Shown here piece by piece: positions 1 to 11,941 of a stretch of 64,000 bases of DNA. The DNA is from Ceratodon purpureus (taxonomy: Eukaryota; Streptophyta; Bryopsida; Pseudoditrichales; Ditrichaceae). Within the stretch, counting starts at the first letter, position 1. Each line of letters starts with the position of its first letter. The position numbers were made by a program, and so were the translations under genes. The notes beneath the pieces are model-generated. The model had not been told where the DNA came from. It did no database searches and saw only the letters and a program-made list of their open reading frames with translations. The stretch spans positions 25,600,752-25,664,751 of the forward strand of contig CM026421.1 in assembly GCA_014871385.1 (NCBI GenBank). The letters run 5' to 3'.

Positions 1-1057
1 CCAGAACGCCAGGAGCGACATTGGCCAGGCTTCCAAAAGAGGCGTAGACAACCGATACTGGGCTCTGGCTATCGAGCCAGTTCATGCATTTTGATTCCTC
101 TGGCCAAAAGCTGGTGGTGCTGTTGTCGTCGTCATCGACACGGATGGAGCCGTTGAGCGTCATGGGAGAAATAGCCAGAGGCCCGATGGAGAGCAACCTC
201 ATACCTGCGTCCTGTTCCATGGCCTCGACAACCTCCTTTTCGAGCTCGTGCACCGTGTTCTGCAGGATCCACGCCCGCTCATGTAAACTCACGGAGTGCT
301 CGCCTGTGAGGTACTTGAAGAAACCCTCCTCCATGTCGTCCACCAACAGGCCGGTGTGATACTCCCCGAGCGTCATGGGGTACATGCCCGGCACGCAGGT
401 CACCACCTTCAACAGAGTCTCCTTCCTCACCAGTTCATCCTTTGGCAGGGGCAGCAGTCCTTCTGCAACGAGCCGTCGCCAGTAGTACTTGCTCGACAAT
501 GCCAAAGCACATTGGCAGGAGAGCGCAACGCTGGGGATGCCATAATGCAACGCTGCTTTGTGAGCTTCGTTGCACAGCATGTCCGAGATCACACATGTGA
601 TAGGCAGAATGCTCCTGTGAATCCTCCCCAAGAGCTCTTTCACCAAGGGCCCTAGCGTCGTCAGGGCCACTATGAGCACGCGCACCGTGTCAGCCGTGTA
701 GTACGACTCCGGGAATCCCTCCTCGAGATCGATGTGTTGGATGTTATCTTCGGCGCGTCTGCGAGCACAGACAGACCAACAACAACAAAAATTGTTTAAT
801 CTGTTGGCCAAAAATGCTGTCACTAGAAATGATAGAGCAACTTGAGCAATCTCTACTTACGTTGCGTGTGCAAATCCGAGCCGTTTGTAGATGTGCGAGG
901 TCGTGACGACGGTGACTTTGAAGCCATGGACGTAGGCCAGACGCCGAGCCAGCTGCAGAACCGGTCGGACATGGCCCAGGGCACTGAACGGAAACAGAAC
1001 TGCGTGCGGAGCTGGAGTTGGTGCAGCAGCGCCATCCGTGATCCCCATTGCCACCAT
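1..1057 (-). CDS. UDP-glycosyltransferase, 5' two exons, runs off left edge
   Basis: Likely a family-1 plant UDP-sugar glycosyltransferase that transfers a sugar to small molecules in the cytosol. Exon 1 is 1057-861 and exon 2 runs from 758 past the window edge; the intron has GT-AG ends and the frame (phase 2) is kept. The N-terminus reads HAVLFPFSALGHVRPVLQLA, the family's acceptor-side motif with the catalytic-type His (residue about 17), followed by FKVTVV. Later landmarks are CVISDMLC, the IPSVALSC stretch, WILQNTVHELE and, near the edge, SVVYASFGSL, which in this family lies just ahead of the PSPG donor-binding box. That box lies outside the window, so the sugar donor cannot be inferred. 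I chose the ATG at 1057; a second in-frame ATG is at 1048. An in-frame non-ATG extension upstream exists but is not needed. Confidence 0.92.
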
Positions 1058-2861
1058 CAGAGCAGCAACAGATGTTGCGGTATCCCAGCTTGTCGAAACA
1101 GTCGTCAAGCTATACTCGAGACCCACTTCTCAGATTGATCCTCTTCTGCATTTCCTTACAACCCGAGCGAAACGACTAGCTACACTCCTCGCTCGCTCAA
1201 CTCATCCGAAACGAACTCTGTTGACACTCCTTGATCACGCCAGCATACACATGCACTGTATCTCAAAACTTATCTCCAAACTTAGTACAAATTGAGGGAG
1301 TCCGTTGCCAGGAATCCAGATAACTTCGAGTATTTTTCTGGAATTAAAAATTGATCTAGATCTGAATACGTGACTGCCGATCCGTACCAAACCTGCTGCT
1401 GAACGGATCCGATCACGACACGTCCCCGCCACCACAACGCAACAGAACTCGATCATTGAAGGCATAGAAGAAATCTCTGTCAGTACTGTACTTCTCGCAT
1501 CTCCAGGTTGCTTGATGGCAATTTCTGAACCAATTTCTGCAGGAACACCGAGCTGGACTGGGCGTACATGAGGTAGCTGCGAGTCTGCGAGCGTTGAGGT
1601 TGGCTTCATCAGCAGTACGTCCCCTGATTGGAAGATGTAACTCATATCCCATGCGTTTGATGTTGCCGGATTGGAGTGAGGGGCCGGATTGGAAATGGGA
1701 AGCTGGAGCTGCTTTGTGGTGGTGGTGGTGGGGTTGCAAGGTGGTTGGAGAGCACTGAGGCTCCGTGGAAACAGACAAACCTGTCAGGCTCTCACAAAAA
1801 TTGCGTGGCCCTTCTAAATTGATGCAAGACATCTTCTGATGCGTTGATAAGGGCACCGGCACAGGTGATTATCACCACGGTCACAAATAATATATTAGTT
1901 TATAAGCTGTTACAACCCACCATGGTTTCTGTGAGCATGAACTGGGTGGCATGATGGTGTGCAGCTTTAAAATGCAACTTCACGTGGTGCACATAGATGA
2001 GAGATGAGGCTGATTCAACCCAGATTGCCGTCATCGCCCTTCTCTATGTCGACAGAGTGGACAATAACACTTCTCTTAGCACAGATATCAATCGTGATAT
2101 TTATTCAAATCACTTCGTACCATGACAATTTGGACCATGTAATCTAAAAACTACGTCAGAACCCTGTCTCCGCCGTAAATTCCATGGACAAAATCCATGT
2201 CATGTGTAAGACTTCTGGACGTTGGCTGTCTGAAATTGAAGATCTATGTTGCCATGTCTTCCGTCAACCAAATATCTCAACTAGTATCGTACTGTGTACA
2301 AGCTGGCCTCTTAGAGTGATCATTAACACATGGTTGTGGAATGATGCCAGTTAGTCGAGATATCATCCAGTCAGCTTCAGCAGCTGCGGTCTACCATGAC
2401 TTCATAGACCGCAGCTTGTCATTCTATCATCTAGTCAGCTATCAGCCAATCCTTGTTCAAACCTCGTATCCTAAACAGTGATGATTTCAGATACGTGCAC
2501 ATTTCTACGCTCATGTGATGCCGTAGATAGCCTCCATACTACTAGATCCATGTTGGAGAAATCGTTAACTTGTACACTTCCATAATCCAATCGCACACCG
2601 TTCAGAGGTAATTCAGAAGCGTAATTACTAAGAGGCACAGCTTATACAGCAAACTAGGTGTTCCAAACCTCGATATTAAGTAAACCGATATTTCTGCACA
2701 GACAAAATTTCAAGTCACAGCAGTGGTCTGTTATCTACCAGTCATCATGGCGTATCACATCCAACATCCAGAGTTGGTAAGCACTAGTAGCAAAAAGAAA
2801 GTGGACTTCAGAATCGAGCCTTCCCTAAATTATTAACATGCTCTTCGTGTTCTGTCATATG
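1058..2861. other. Intergenic region upstream of the glycosyltransferase
   Basis: No gene is recognised here. It should hold the promoter of the minus-strand glycosyltransferase. Short open frames at 1235-1862 show no recognisable motif. A GT-rich run lies near 1717-1733, and a 12-bp-arm hairpin lies at 2382-2416. Confidence 0.6.
2382..2416. repeat. Perfect 12-bp inverted repeat
   Basis: Arms AGCTGCGGTCTA (2382-2393) and TAGACCGCAGCT (2405-2416) are perfectly complementary around an 11-nt loop. No terminator or protein site of this sequence is known to me; the role is unknown. Confidence 0.7.
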
Positions 2862-4014
2862 TCACAACAGAATAGTTTGAAAATATTGAACTATCAGGAT
2901 AAAAGGAGTCTCCACATTCTCAGAGTCCTGCGTATCAATAGTGATGTACTCAATGGATAGCGGGAGCATTAGCATAAAGTTCTGGACATGCCATGAATCT
3001 TCCAGAGTCTGATAAGTTTTACGCAAGTGAGAAATCGTCTCTTGTGACCCATCCAGTCTGCTCATCCATCCCCTTCAGATCAACATCAGCTGCTGCAAGC
3101 GCTACATCTCCAAGCCCTCTCAAGAAAAGACGTCCCAAAGTCCTTCCATAGAACTGTTGGTGAAGTACGCAACCTTGACTACCAAAAGGCCCCAGATTTT
3201 GTTGAAGAATGCATCAGTTTCCAGCCAAACTGCATCGCCTGAGCAAATAACAGACGGCAGGCAGCACGTCCCAAGACGAGGTAAAACAAATAAAAACTGA
3301 ACGTCCTCTCTTCACTATAGATCTCTTGAAACAGTTCTTGAACAAAACTTGATTGGTAATCCACTAACAGAGATAGCAGCTAAATAATCTGCAAAAAAAC
3401 ATGGACAGCCAAGACCACTGATTCCACTTGCAACTGACCAAAATCTAGCAGAAGTAAAGACAAGAAGACACCCAGAAAGAATGCAAAAGAATGCAAGCAC
3501 CTATCCATGCGCCTCATACATTTCGCGCATTAGTAGATGGTGGAGAGAAATATATTCCCTGCAAGAGTAGGAAACGATGCCATAGTCATACGACAAATGT
3601 CTCATTTCTTGATAGGAATTGATTTCCCCAAGGCCCTGCAGAAACAAAAAACACTGATATTAGCACTTCAAAAACATATATGATCCCGAGTAAGGATATT
3701 GGTTTGTTCAAAATGGTCAAGCTAGCTCTCCCTGCAAGAATCTCAGTGTGCTGCAGAAGTAGCCTCCTTTCAAATTCCCTGTAATCAACTAAAGACTCCA
3801 GCCATTGAATAATGCTGGCACTAGTTCCGTGCCCAACATGAAATATGCAAACAGGTACTACCTTATTAAAACAAATCCTATTCCACTTCAACTCACTGGC
3901 TGCTTTTCGTGGGTGATGGAGAGCTGCTTCGGCCACTTGGGCTGCTATTTCCCATGGCCCTATAGAGCAACAATAGCTGATATTAATTTCCAATAGCATA
4001 CAATCACAACACAA
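2862..4014 (-). other. Unassigned exon-like segments downstream of SR45
   Basis: Several minus-strand frames look partly coding but I cannot join them into a gene. At about 4000-3725 a frame reads GPWEIAAQVAEAALHHPRK and, after a possible intron, SASIIQWLESLVDYREFER. At about 3640-3500 a second frame reads GLGEINSYQEMRHLSYDYG. At 3065-2862 a third reads SRLDGSQETISHLRKTYQTL. Stops separate the pieces, and at 3230-3110 the best frame is broken by TGA. This may be a decayed gene, an untranslated transcript or the long 3' part of the neighbouring gene. No family is recognised. Confidence 0.3.
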
Positions 4015-4161
4015 ATTTAGTATCGGCCAAGTCTAGCGAATTTGATGAATTAATGATTTAATTTGCTTTGCTACTCAGAAGCTATATTTTGTGAGAGTTC
4101 CAAATTTGTGGTCCAAACGAGATATCAAGATGAACAGTGCCAAGATCGAGCAAAGCGTTGC

Positions 4162-7100
4162 TTACTTCTTAGGGCTTCGGCTCTTCGAGAACTTCTTAGT
4201 TCCACGTGGAGGAGAAGCGCGCTACAGAAGTGGACATAGCAACAAACGACAATTTAGAAAATAGCAATTCCGAGCAATGGAACTATATGAGAAACACACA
4301 TTGAATCACAAGTGACTGTACAATTCACAATCTGGCGTTCAAAAACCTCCCAAAAAAAGCATATATCAGATCGACAACCTCAGATACAACTCCTTAAATG
4401 CACCAAGTAATTCAATTTCAGTGAGGCAGATAGTCAGTAAACGTTTTGCAACTAAAGCCAACAGAAGATCAGACATGATCATCCTCCAAGTAGACATTAG
4501 AGATAAAAACGTCTAGAGATAAACAACCTTCTTTGCTGGGGTTGGTGAAGACGAGTAAGACGTTGACTTCCTGCGCTTGCCAATCGGAGAACGTGCCCTG
4601 CAATTGATGAAATGGCCCACGCAGATTTAGATCATCAGAAAGATTTTTCGGATAAAAAATTAAAAAGTAATTACACAAATGTGCACTACATGATGAAATT
4701 CTATCATCAGGAAGTATCACCCAGAAGTACAACACAGAATACCTTCTAGGAGCTGAACGAGATCTTGAGCGTGAGCGAAGTGGTCGGCGCGGCGGTGGAG
4801 ATCTGCTGATACGGCGTCTTGGTGGAGATCTGCGCGGGGGTGGTGACCTTGCGCGTCTGGGAGGAGATCTGCCCCCCAATAGAAGACAAATGTGAGCTAC
4901 TGGCTAATGCAGTAGCCCCTTACAGCCTATGATGATCAACACTCTAGACGCCGTAACACCCTCTAGACATCCTTCAACACTATTCTGCATGTGACCAATT
5001 AAGCGAAGTTCATGAGAAACAAGGACTAGTCCAAACTGCAAATATAGAAAAACCAATATAGCCAGGATAATCAGATTCACTAACCTTCTCCTATATGACG
5101 GCGGAGAGCGTTGTCGACCTACTGGGCTACGTAATCTTCTGGGAGGAGACCTAACCAAACAAAAAAAGATTTCTGTTGAAAAAAACAGTTCGTATTTATT
5201 CGAAGAAAAATAAATCACTTCACAAGAATGTAGCAATTGCTCAGAAACGAGATAGCACACCTAATAGGTGAACGGCGGCGGCGACGGAAGGGCGAAGGAG
5301 AGCGTCGACGAGGAGATGCGACAGGAGGCCGCCTACGTGGTGGTGAATCTACCATTCTCTTTCGGGGCGACACGGAGCGTCTTCGAGGGGGAGGGGATGG
5401 CGACCGTCCTCTACGAATTGGTGGAGCTGTGAGACCATAATTAATTTAAAATCAGTAGAAGCCTAAAACCAGTTCTGAACAGATTGTAACCAGACCAGTA
5501 CCGAAGGTGAAAGTATGAGGGATATCACTCACAATCACGACGGCGTGGACCATCTTTCAGAGTATCACGTGGAGGCACGTCTCGTCCCGTAACTTCCCGC
5601 TTCGGAGGAGGTGAGACGTCTCTTTTAGCAGGAGGGGGGGTTGGTTTTTTCCTCGGCACCAAAATAAACTGTGCACTCACAATGTTTCCATCGATTTGAC
5701 CCTGCACCATAATGTCTCATCATTTTGAGTGAATGACTGGATATGTTTTATCACATTGCAGGAGTTCAAGCTACAACAACCATTTTACACAAAATACTTA
5801 TGAACTTGTCTGACTATTACGGGAAACGAGATTTTAGTGCTTCTAGCAACGATAAAGCCAAATAAAACACAACAACTCCGTAAGCCTTCATTACGGCAAG
5901 AGAACACACACCCCATCAATATGCGCCAACGCCTTTTCGGCATCAACTCTTGTTTTGAAAACAACATAACCGAACCCTTTGGGCAGATTCACCTGTTCAT
6001 AACATCATCAATGTGTTAAATGTATTAATTGGTTAAACAAAAGCTTAGTGGGCTCTTCAGCAAGAAACATAGACAGATTCAGGACCTGTTAAAAGAATAC
6101 CTCTATCTGAGACTACTGAAATAATAACTCAAACACCAGGGAGTTTGTAATTGTAAACAGCTCAATGAGGACTTCTAGGAACGACCACTACACCAGGGGA
6201 AGAAAAAAAAAGTGACTAGAGTATGTCCTCTTCCATGGCTAGGCAATTAAACGAAAAATAGTGAAAGAAGAGCATAGATGACTTACAGAGCGATCCATAG
6301 CCAGCTCCACGCTCACAACCTCCCCATAATTTCCTACAGCATACCAATACCCAAAAGCCACTACAAGTTATTAAACAAGTACAGATCCATACGTAAATGA
6401 ATTCAGAAGCAAGGCAAATGACAAAGAGATCAAAAACTTCCGTAACACAGACGTGTCTGCTTGACAAAAGGAATAGAGAAGAACTTAGCATACATACCAA
6501 ATATCTCTTTCAAATGTGCCTCATTCACATTCCGAGTAAGACAACCGACGTGCAGAACAGTAGACTCTGGAGTCGGAGTGCGCAATTTTCTGTTAAGCCA
6601 AAATATGCAAGACACAATTAGCTGATAAGCTTGCAATGCCATGTGCAGTCAGAACAGCGAATACATTTGTATCCTGGGAAACCAAACGAGGCACAACATG
6701 TGAAAGGAACAACTATCGGTGAAGGGCATCTTCTACACACTTCAAACATGACACTTCAAAAATATAAAGTTAACAAATCGCTTACTTCACCGGAGAAGCT
6801 TTCTTCGGTGGGGGCGAGGACGGCTTGATCTTCTTTGCAACATCACTGCAAACAACATAAAGAGAAAACGGGTTCACTTCTCAGTCCTAGCTGGATACTG
6901 GAAAAAAAGAAACATATTAAAGTCTCATACCTGATCTCCTCAAGAACTGTCCGCTCCTCAGAATTTCCTACTATCATAAACGAACCTAGAGAGACTTCCA
7001 TGAATTAAAACGAAATTTCTATGATCTGACGAAACGCATGTGCTGTGTTCGAATTATGCATCAAATTACCTTGTTTGAGCAGGAGGGCTCCGACTCCTGG

Positions 7101-7236
7101 ATGTCTCGCTTCCAGACGATGAAGACGATCGTGACCTTGATCTCGAACCCGATGCTGACGAGGAGCCTGTGTATGAGGATGAGCCCGTGGTACCTGATGG
7201 CGATGCCGCTTTAGGTTTCCCAGTAGACTTTGCCAT
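4162..7236 (-). CDS. SR45: SR45/RNPS1-like splicing factor, 11 exons, 367 aa
   Basis: A nuclear RS-rich RNA-binding protein, the plant counterpart of RNPS1, acting in spliceosome assembly and the exon-junction/ASAP complex. Exons (minus strand): 7236-7070, 6845-6786, 6589-6498, 6333-6287, 5992-5912, 5701-5533, 5426-5261, 5150-5085, 4868-4743, 4597-4528, 4221-4162. They sum to 1104 nt and close in frame. Residues 1-56 form a Ser/Arg-rich N-terminus. One RRM lies at about 85-165, with VLHVGCLTRNVNEAHLKEIF and, across an intron, the RNP1-like KGFGYVVF. A long RS/RSPP-repeat C-terminus follows, ending KKFSKSRSPKK. Order and motifs match Arabidopsis SR45 (RS1-RRM-RS2). The donor of exon 10 (GTTGTT) is weak; reading through it would add VVYL and stop. 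The symbol is by homology. Confidence 0.92.
6931..6970 (-). other. Possible poison cassette exon in SR45 intron 1
   Basis: Within intron 1 a 40-nt segment is bounded by an acceptor (GATAG) and a good donor (CAG|GTATGAG). If spliced after exon 1 (phase 2) it reads AGT AGG AAA TTC TGA, an early stop. The main frame closes without it. SR-protein genes commonly regulate themselves through such exons; its use here is inference. Confidence 0.4.
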
Positions 7237-8557
7237 ATCTCCAACCCCACTCCTACCTCACTTCCGTTTCTTTTCTTGGCCTGCCTACCTCAAAACACAA
7301 TGCGCATGATAACCGAGCACAACCCTGTCGAATTCAACAGCGAAAATCCATTATTTCAAACTCAACGCCAAAAACCAAGCCTCTGTAAAAGACTCTATCA
7401 AAGAAACACTAAGACTCGCATCCCCAGTGTGCTCCTCGACATTCCAAAGTACATCTATTTCCAAAACTCCTCAGAAAGAAAAGAACATTGATCAGCACAA
7501 GATACAATTACAACACAAAATCAAGCCTCCACGCAATATCCAACAGCCTTAAACCCTACATTTTTTGTTTCCCAACTACTGAACTCGATGACCACGCCCT
7601 CCTGTGCACTAAAAAGACTCCTCCAACCACCACTGGAACTCGATCACAACATGAACCTCCCACATTGCCGATCAAAACTCCCATACACCTCTCCACATCA
7701 CCAAACACCACTCCCATCGATGCCAGAACGCAAACCAACCAACCATCACAAAATCAACGATAACGACCTCATAAAAACAACCAACCAACAAAACCAATTT
7801 CCACAAAACTCAAACAACCCCAGAAACGAAGCCAATGCAGCCTCAACAATCCTGTCACTCCCAACTGTCACTCCCAACAGCAACCCAAGAGAGCAACATC
7901 AACACAAACACTACAACTTTGGACAAAAACACACACGTTGCAATCAGAAAAGAAAAACCAAATTACAGATAATATGGAACCCACCCGGGAGAAGAATCAA
8001 GTGGTCGATGCCTGATGAACCCACACCAACATCATCAACACAGACACGAGAAGAATAAGTTTTCATGCAGCCCAATGCCCAAGTTCATGAGCCTCGGGGT
8101 TAGGGATGCGCAACCGCACATGTACGCCTTTGCGACAATCCAAGATCAATATCTTCGCTATCTGTAGATGGTTGTTGCAGGAAACGGGCATTTGTGTGTG
8201 TGTGTGTATGTGTGTGTACGTCGTCCTCGCGCCATGAAGAGCTCGCAAGGATGCGTTTCATCGACCGAATGCGGACAAGCAGTTGGGATGGATGTCGTTA
8301 CGCCGGGGAAGACTCACGCTTCTCAAATTTGCAAGCTTGGCACAATTTGCAGCTCAAAGTTGCAGATTGCATGGGTCTCGCAGATTGCGAGTCGGTGAGA
8401 TTGGTATATTTGTGTTTGATGTCAAGCTTCAGGAATTCAGCCATGTTGTGATGAGCATGGTGCATGTTCAGCTGAGGAGATGACATCAGAAGAGCATCAG
8501 TGCTGCTTCGGAGGTGGAGGTTTAGAGACTGGTTCCGGGAGGTAGGATTGTTTGTCG
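7237..8557. promoter_or_regulatory. Shared upstream region of SR45 (-) and the flavin monooxygenase (+)
   Basis: About 1.3 kb separates the two divergent start codons. It presumably holds both promoters. The only distinct features are a C/A-rich stretch at 7500-8050 and a (GT)n microsatellite at about 8191-8218. Open frames inside are long because of base bias and show no motif. Confidence 0.5.
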
Positions 8558-10731
8558 ATGGATTGTGTAGGACCGGCGTCGTGGACGCGGCCTGGGTATG
8601 GAGCTGGGAAGGGGAGTCATGGGGGGTTGAGGTTTGGATGGAGTAGAGGTGGGGTGGTGAGGGATAAGTTGGGAGGAGGAGGGGTGAATTGGAGACGAGG
8701 GAGGCGAGATGCGGTGGTGCGTTGTGGAGGAGGAGGGGAGCGGAGGGAGAAGAGTGCTGTGATAGTAGGAGCAGGGCCTGCAGGCGCGTTGCTGGCGTTG
8801 CTGTTGGCGCGGCAGGACTGGAAGGTGGATGTGTTTGAGAGGAAGCAGTGGAGCGACGGGAGCTGGGCTCCTGGGCAGCCGGATGGGTGGAACGTGATGC
8901 TTGGAGCTCGCGCTGCTTATTGTCTGGAGGAGGTGGGGCTCAAGGAGGATGTTTGGGGTGAAGGGGTTTTGTGTAGTGGTCGCACTGCTATCGCAGGTAC
9001 ACACATGCGCGCGCGCGCGCGCAGGAAAATATTGCGTTTGCTTGATTGTGTACGAATTCTACCGGAGGGTTTAGGGTTTAAGGTTTAAGGTTTTGAGAGC
9101 AATCTGGTTTCGGTGTGCAGGTGGCGGATTGAAGCCGAAGTACCAGCCATACGGGTATGAATTGCTAGCCATTCCACAACCGAAGCTAGCCTCGGTGTTG
9201 ATCAATACGGGGATGCGCAAGTACTCTGGAAAGGTTGCCTACAATTTCGGATGGGCTTTGCAGTCTCTGCACCCGGAGGATTCTGTGGCCGAGTTCTGCC
9301 CTTCGGATGAATCTCAAGGTTCGGATGCCCAGAGCAAGATTGTGGTGAGAGCTGATCTCGTGGTTGGAGCTGACGGGCTTCACTCTAGAACGAGAGCTGA
9401 ATTGGAGGCGAAGGCTGCTGGTTTCAGATCAACTCTTCACTCTGTGCCTGCAGGTCGTCACATACGGTAAGACGTCTACAGTAGTGAATTGTGGATTGTT
9501 TGTGGTTTTCTGTTGATTGTTGTTTTTAGAGGGACTTTTAAGAGGTAAAGCAGGCCTTATCACGCAGATTGGGGTTGAGGTTGGAGAAAGGGCTCTCAAC
9601 GCGGGGTTGCTGGCGGATGTGTGGGTCAGGCTCAGAGTACCGGTGGATGTGGTGGGCGAGCAAGTAGACGAAGCTGGGAATAGGCATGGCCCCAGCCTGC
9701 TTGTCGTTGCGAGGAGGGCAAAACTGATGTGGGGTGTTCCGAACCGCGATGGAACCATGGGTTTGACGCTTCAGGGCATCCAGGGCTCCACCGCTGCTGA
9801 TGTTTCTTCGGAGATGCAGGAAGCATTTCCTGAGGTATGCTCAACATTGGTTACGAAACAAGTTCAGATAATCTTCTATTTCTCATCATCATTATTTTAC
9901 TCCAGACAAATTGAACGATAGTTTTCGGGCAGTTGTCAGAATTTTTCGACGCGGATGCGGAAGCAAGTGCTCGCTTAGCTGCTGCTCCCGAGCGTGTGCA
10001 AGGCACGGTTACTGCGACATCGTACAACTACAAGCAAACTGTATGTGTCTGACTTCTAATCTGTATTTCAGCTCCGTCTTTGTTTATTGCTTCACTCAGC
10101 AAAATTTTATGATTGAATTTTGGTTGTCTAATGAGCTTCTTGGCTGCTACAGGTTTTATTGGGTGACGCTGCTCATTCACTGCTGAATGTCACTCACTTG
10201 GGAGCAGGCTTGGCGTTGGAAGACTGCCTAGTGCTGGACCGGCTGCTACAATCCTCGTTCCAAAGTGAAGATGATGTGACTACGTGCATATCAAGTGCTC
10301 TGTCAAGCTTTTCTAATGAACGTATTCCAGAGATGGCAGCAGCGGCACAGCTTTGTTCCGAAGTTTCTAGAACCAACATGTAGGATTACACTTCAACTAG
10401 GCCATGTATTCATTCATACATACATTTAGTATGGTCAGTTTTGGAGTCTAATTAAATGCAACTGATGTTGGTTTGCAGGTTTCAAGTGGAGTTGCAGCGG
10501 GCCATTCTGAGGGTTGTGACGAGATTTATACCAAGAATCCAGCCCTGGCAGAAGGCAGCCAATACGCAGGTAGTGTCGGCTCAGCAATTAGTGAAGTGGC
10601 GAGCAAGGGAAATTCTGATTGTGCGAGTAGCGCTTCTCTTTGCGATGGTACTCTTGCTGATGCGTGCTATTCGTTTAGTGCGACTAGCATTCAAAGTGAT
10701 GACGCCAATGGCCAAGTTTCTGCAACGATGA
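8558..10731 (+). CDS. FAD-dependent monooxygenase, kynurenine-3-monooxygenase-like, 6 exons, 554 aa
   Basis: A class A flavoprotein hydroxylase that would use FAD and NAD(P)H to hydroxylate a small, probably aromatic, substrate. Exons: 8558-8996, 9121-9453, 9530-9834, 9933-10040, 10153-10379, 10479-10731; 1665 nt, frame closes. Landmarks: the dinucleotide-binding GAGPAG at 71-76 within VIVGAGPAGALLALLLA, the DG motif VVGADGLHSRTR, the second FAD motif GDAAH at about 399-403 and a C-terminal hydrophobic helix (about 516-535) like the membrane anchor of kynurenine monooxygenase. The ~65-residue N-terminal extension is Gly/Arg-rich and could be an organelle presequence. The ATG at 8558 is the first in frame. 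The exon 2 donor (G|GTCGTC) is weak; a stronger nearby GTAAGA at 9466 breaks the frame with every acceptor I tried, so residues around 258-300 are the least certain. Substrate unknown. Confidence 0.83.
9005..9091 (+). repeat. (GC)n run and telomere-like repeats in monooxygenase intron 1
   Basis: The intron holds an alternating GC tract at about 9008-9022. It also holds two copies of a TTTAGGG-type plant telomere-like repeat with degenerate neighbours (9066-9091, GGGTTTAGGGTTTAAGG). Confidence 0.8.
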
Positions 10732-11941
10732 ACCCCTCATCGATGATCAAAGTTGCACACATGTTCCATTTTGTATGGAGATCAATATATTAAGAGGACA
10801 TTGTTTCATCGAACTGAGCACTATTTCAATCCCATTTGGGTCTTTGGCATAATCTTTTTCCCAGAAAATAACACAATATCCGCAATATATACAGACATTA
10901 AAATCCATGCTATAACTTTTCAATTTTGACCCTTTAACGTCCCGATTCATCACTGTTTTCAAAGATTTGTTGTAAAATGGTTGATGAAAATGGAAAATGG
11001 ATTTGATGTACAAAACAAAGTTGTAGATGTCAATGTGAAGATAACATCTGTACGCTTGGATTCATCATATTTATTAATAATATTTTTAAAGTAATTTTGC
11101 AAGGTTTTCTTTTGTAATTCAATTAAAAATCCAAAATTAACACTAAATTTTTTTTAAATGTTGTAATGAGATTGGAACAACATGCATTACAAGATGGTAT
11201 AGTTTCCATTATTTGATTCCACTTATTATGAAAAATCATGTTTAAGGTCCCTCTTTTTGAACTAAGATTGAAACTTGACATAAATCACTTTTGTAATTTT
11301 TCAAAAATTCTCATTATCTTATTCTGAAAATCCAAACCGTACAAATGGTATAAAACTAGCACAAGAATTGGAAAAAAAAAAAAACGGATGAAAAACATCC
11401 GCAGGACAGAAAACGAGCTGCTGAAATTCATCCGGCGTCCAGAATCTGGACGCCGGCGCGTTAAAGGATTAACTTTGTCTACCGCTTGTTTTAATTTCCA
11501 ATCTAACTGTATTTTTAATACTAGTCTTGTATTTTAGACCATTACTTGCGGTTTCGTTGAACGCTTAAGTAATGAATGGTTAAAGTAATGAGGTGGGTGC
11601 AGTGCACTTCTGATGTACTGTAGAAATATCGCTTAGAAAAACTTGGAAAAATATTTTCAAATTAGACCACATCACATTAACTCTTCACTATCATATTTTG
11701 AAAGGAAGCCAGAAAAAAGGTAAAGCTTACAGAAAAATAACAGTTATACAAGTAACATATATAGAGAGTAAACTGTACTCGGATCCTTAGTTTCTCAATT
11801 TCTAAAACTCTTCTCTACAATGCTCACATCTCTCTCTCTCCGACTTCGGCAATTCTTTTCGACTACACCCTGATGACCTAGACTGCCAACAAATATCCTA
11901 AGGATTTCCGAAATATCACCTTCCCTCTAAGTGATCATCAT
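10732..11941. other. Convergent 3' intergenic region
   Basis: AT-rich DNA between the converging monooxygenase and nucleoporin genes. No gene is recognised. It contains a poly-A run followed by two hairpins at 11385-11456, listed separately. Confidence 0.6.
11385..11456. repeat. Two successive palindromic hairpins
   Basis: First: CGGATG, 5-nt A-rich loop, CATCCG (11385-11401). Second: a perfect 25-bp palindrome of CCGGCGTCCAGA, one base, then its complement (11432-11456). They follow a run of A and are GC-rich within AT-rich DNA. Confidence 0.85.

Noticed and set aside
7488..8058. Plus-strand frames upstream of the monooxygenase
   Set aside because: Asn/Thr/Pro-rich reading of a C/A-rich leader region, with no splice link or motif.
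8191..8218. (GT)n run as a CRISPR-like or regulatory repeat
   Set aside because: A simple dinucleotide microsatellite without spacers.
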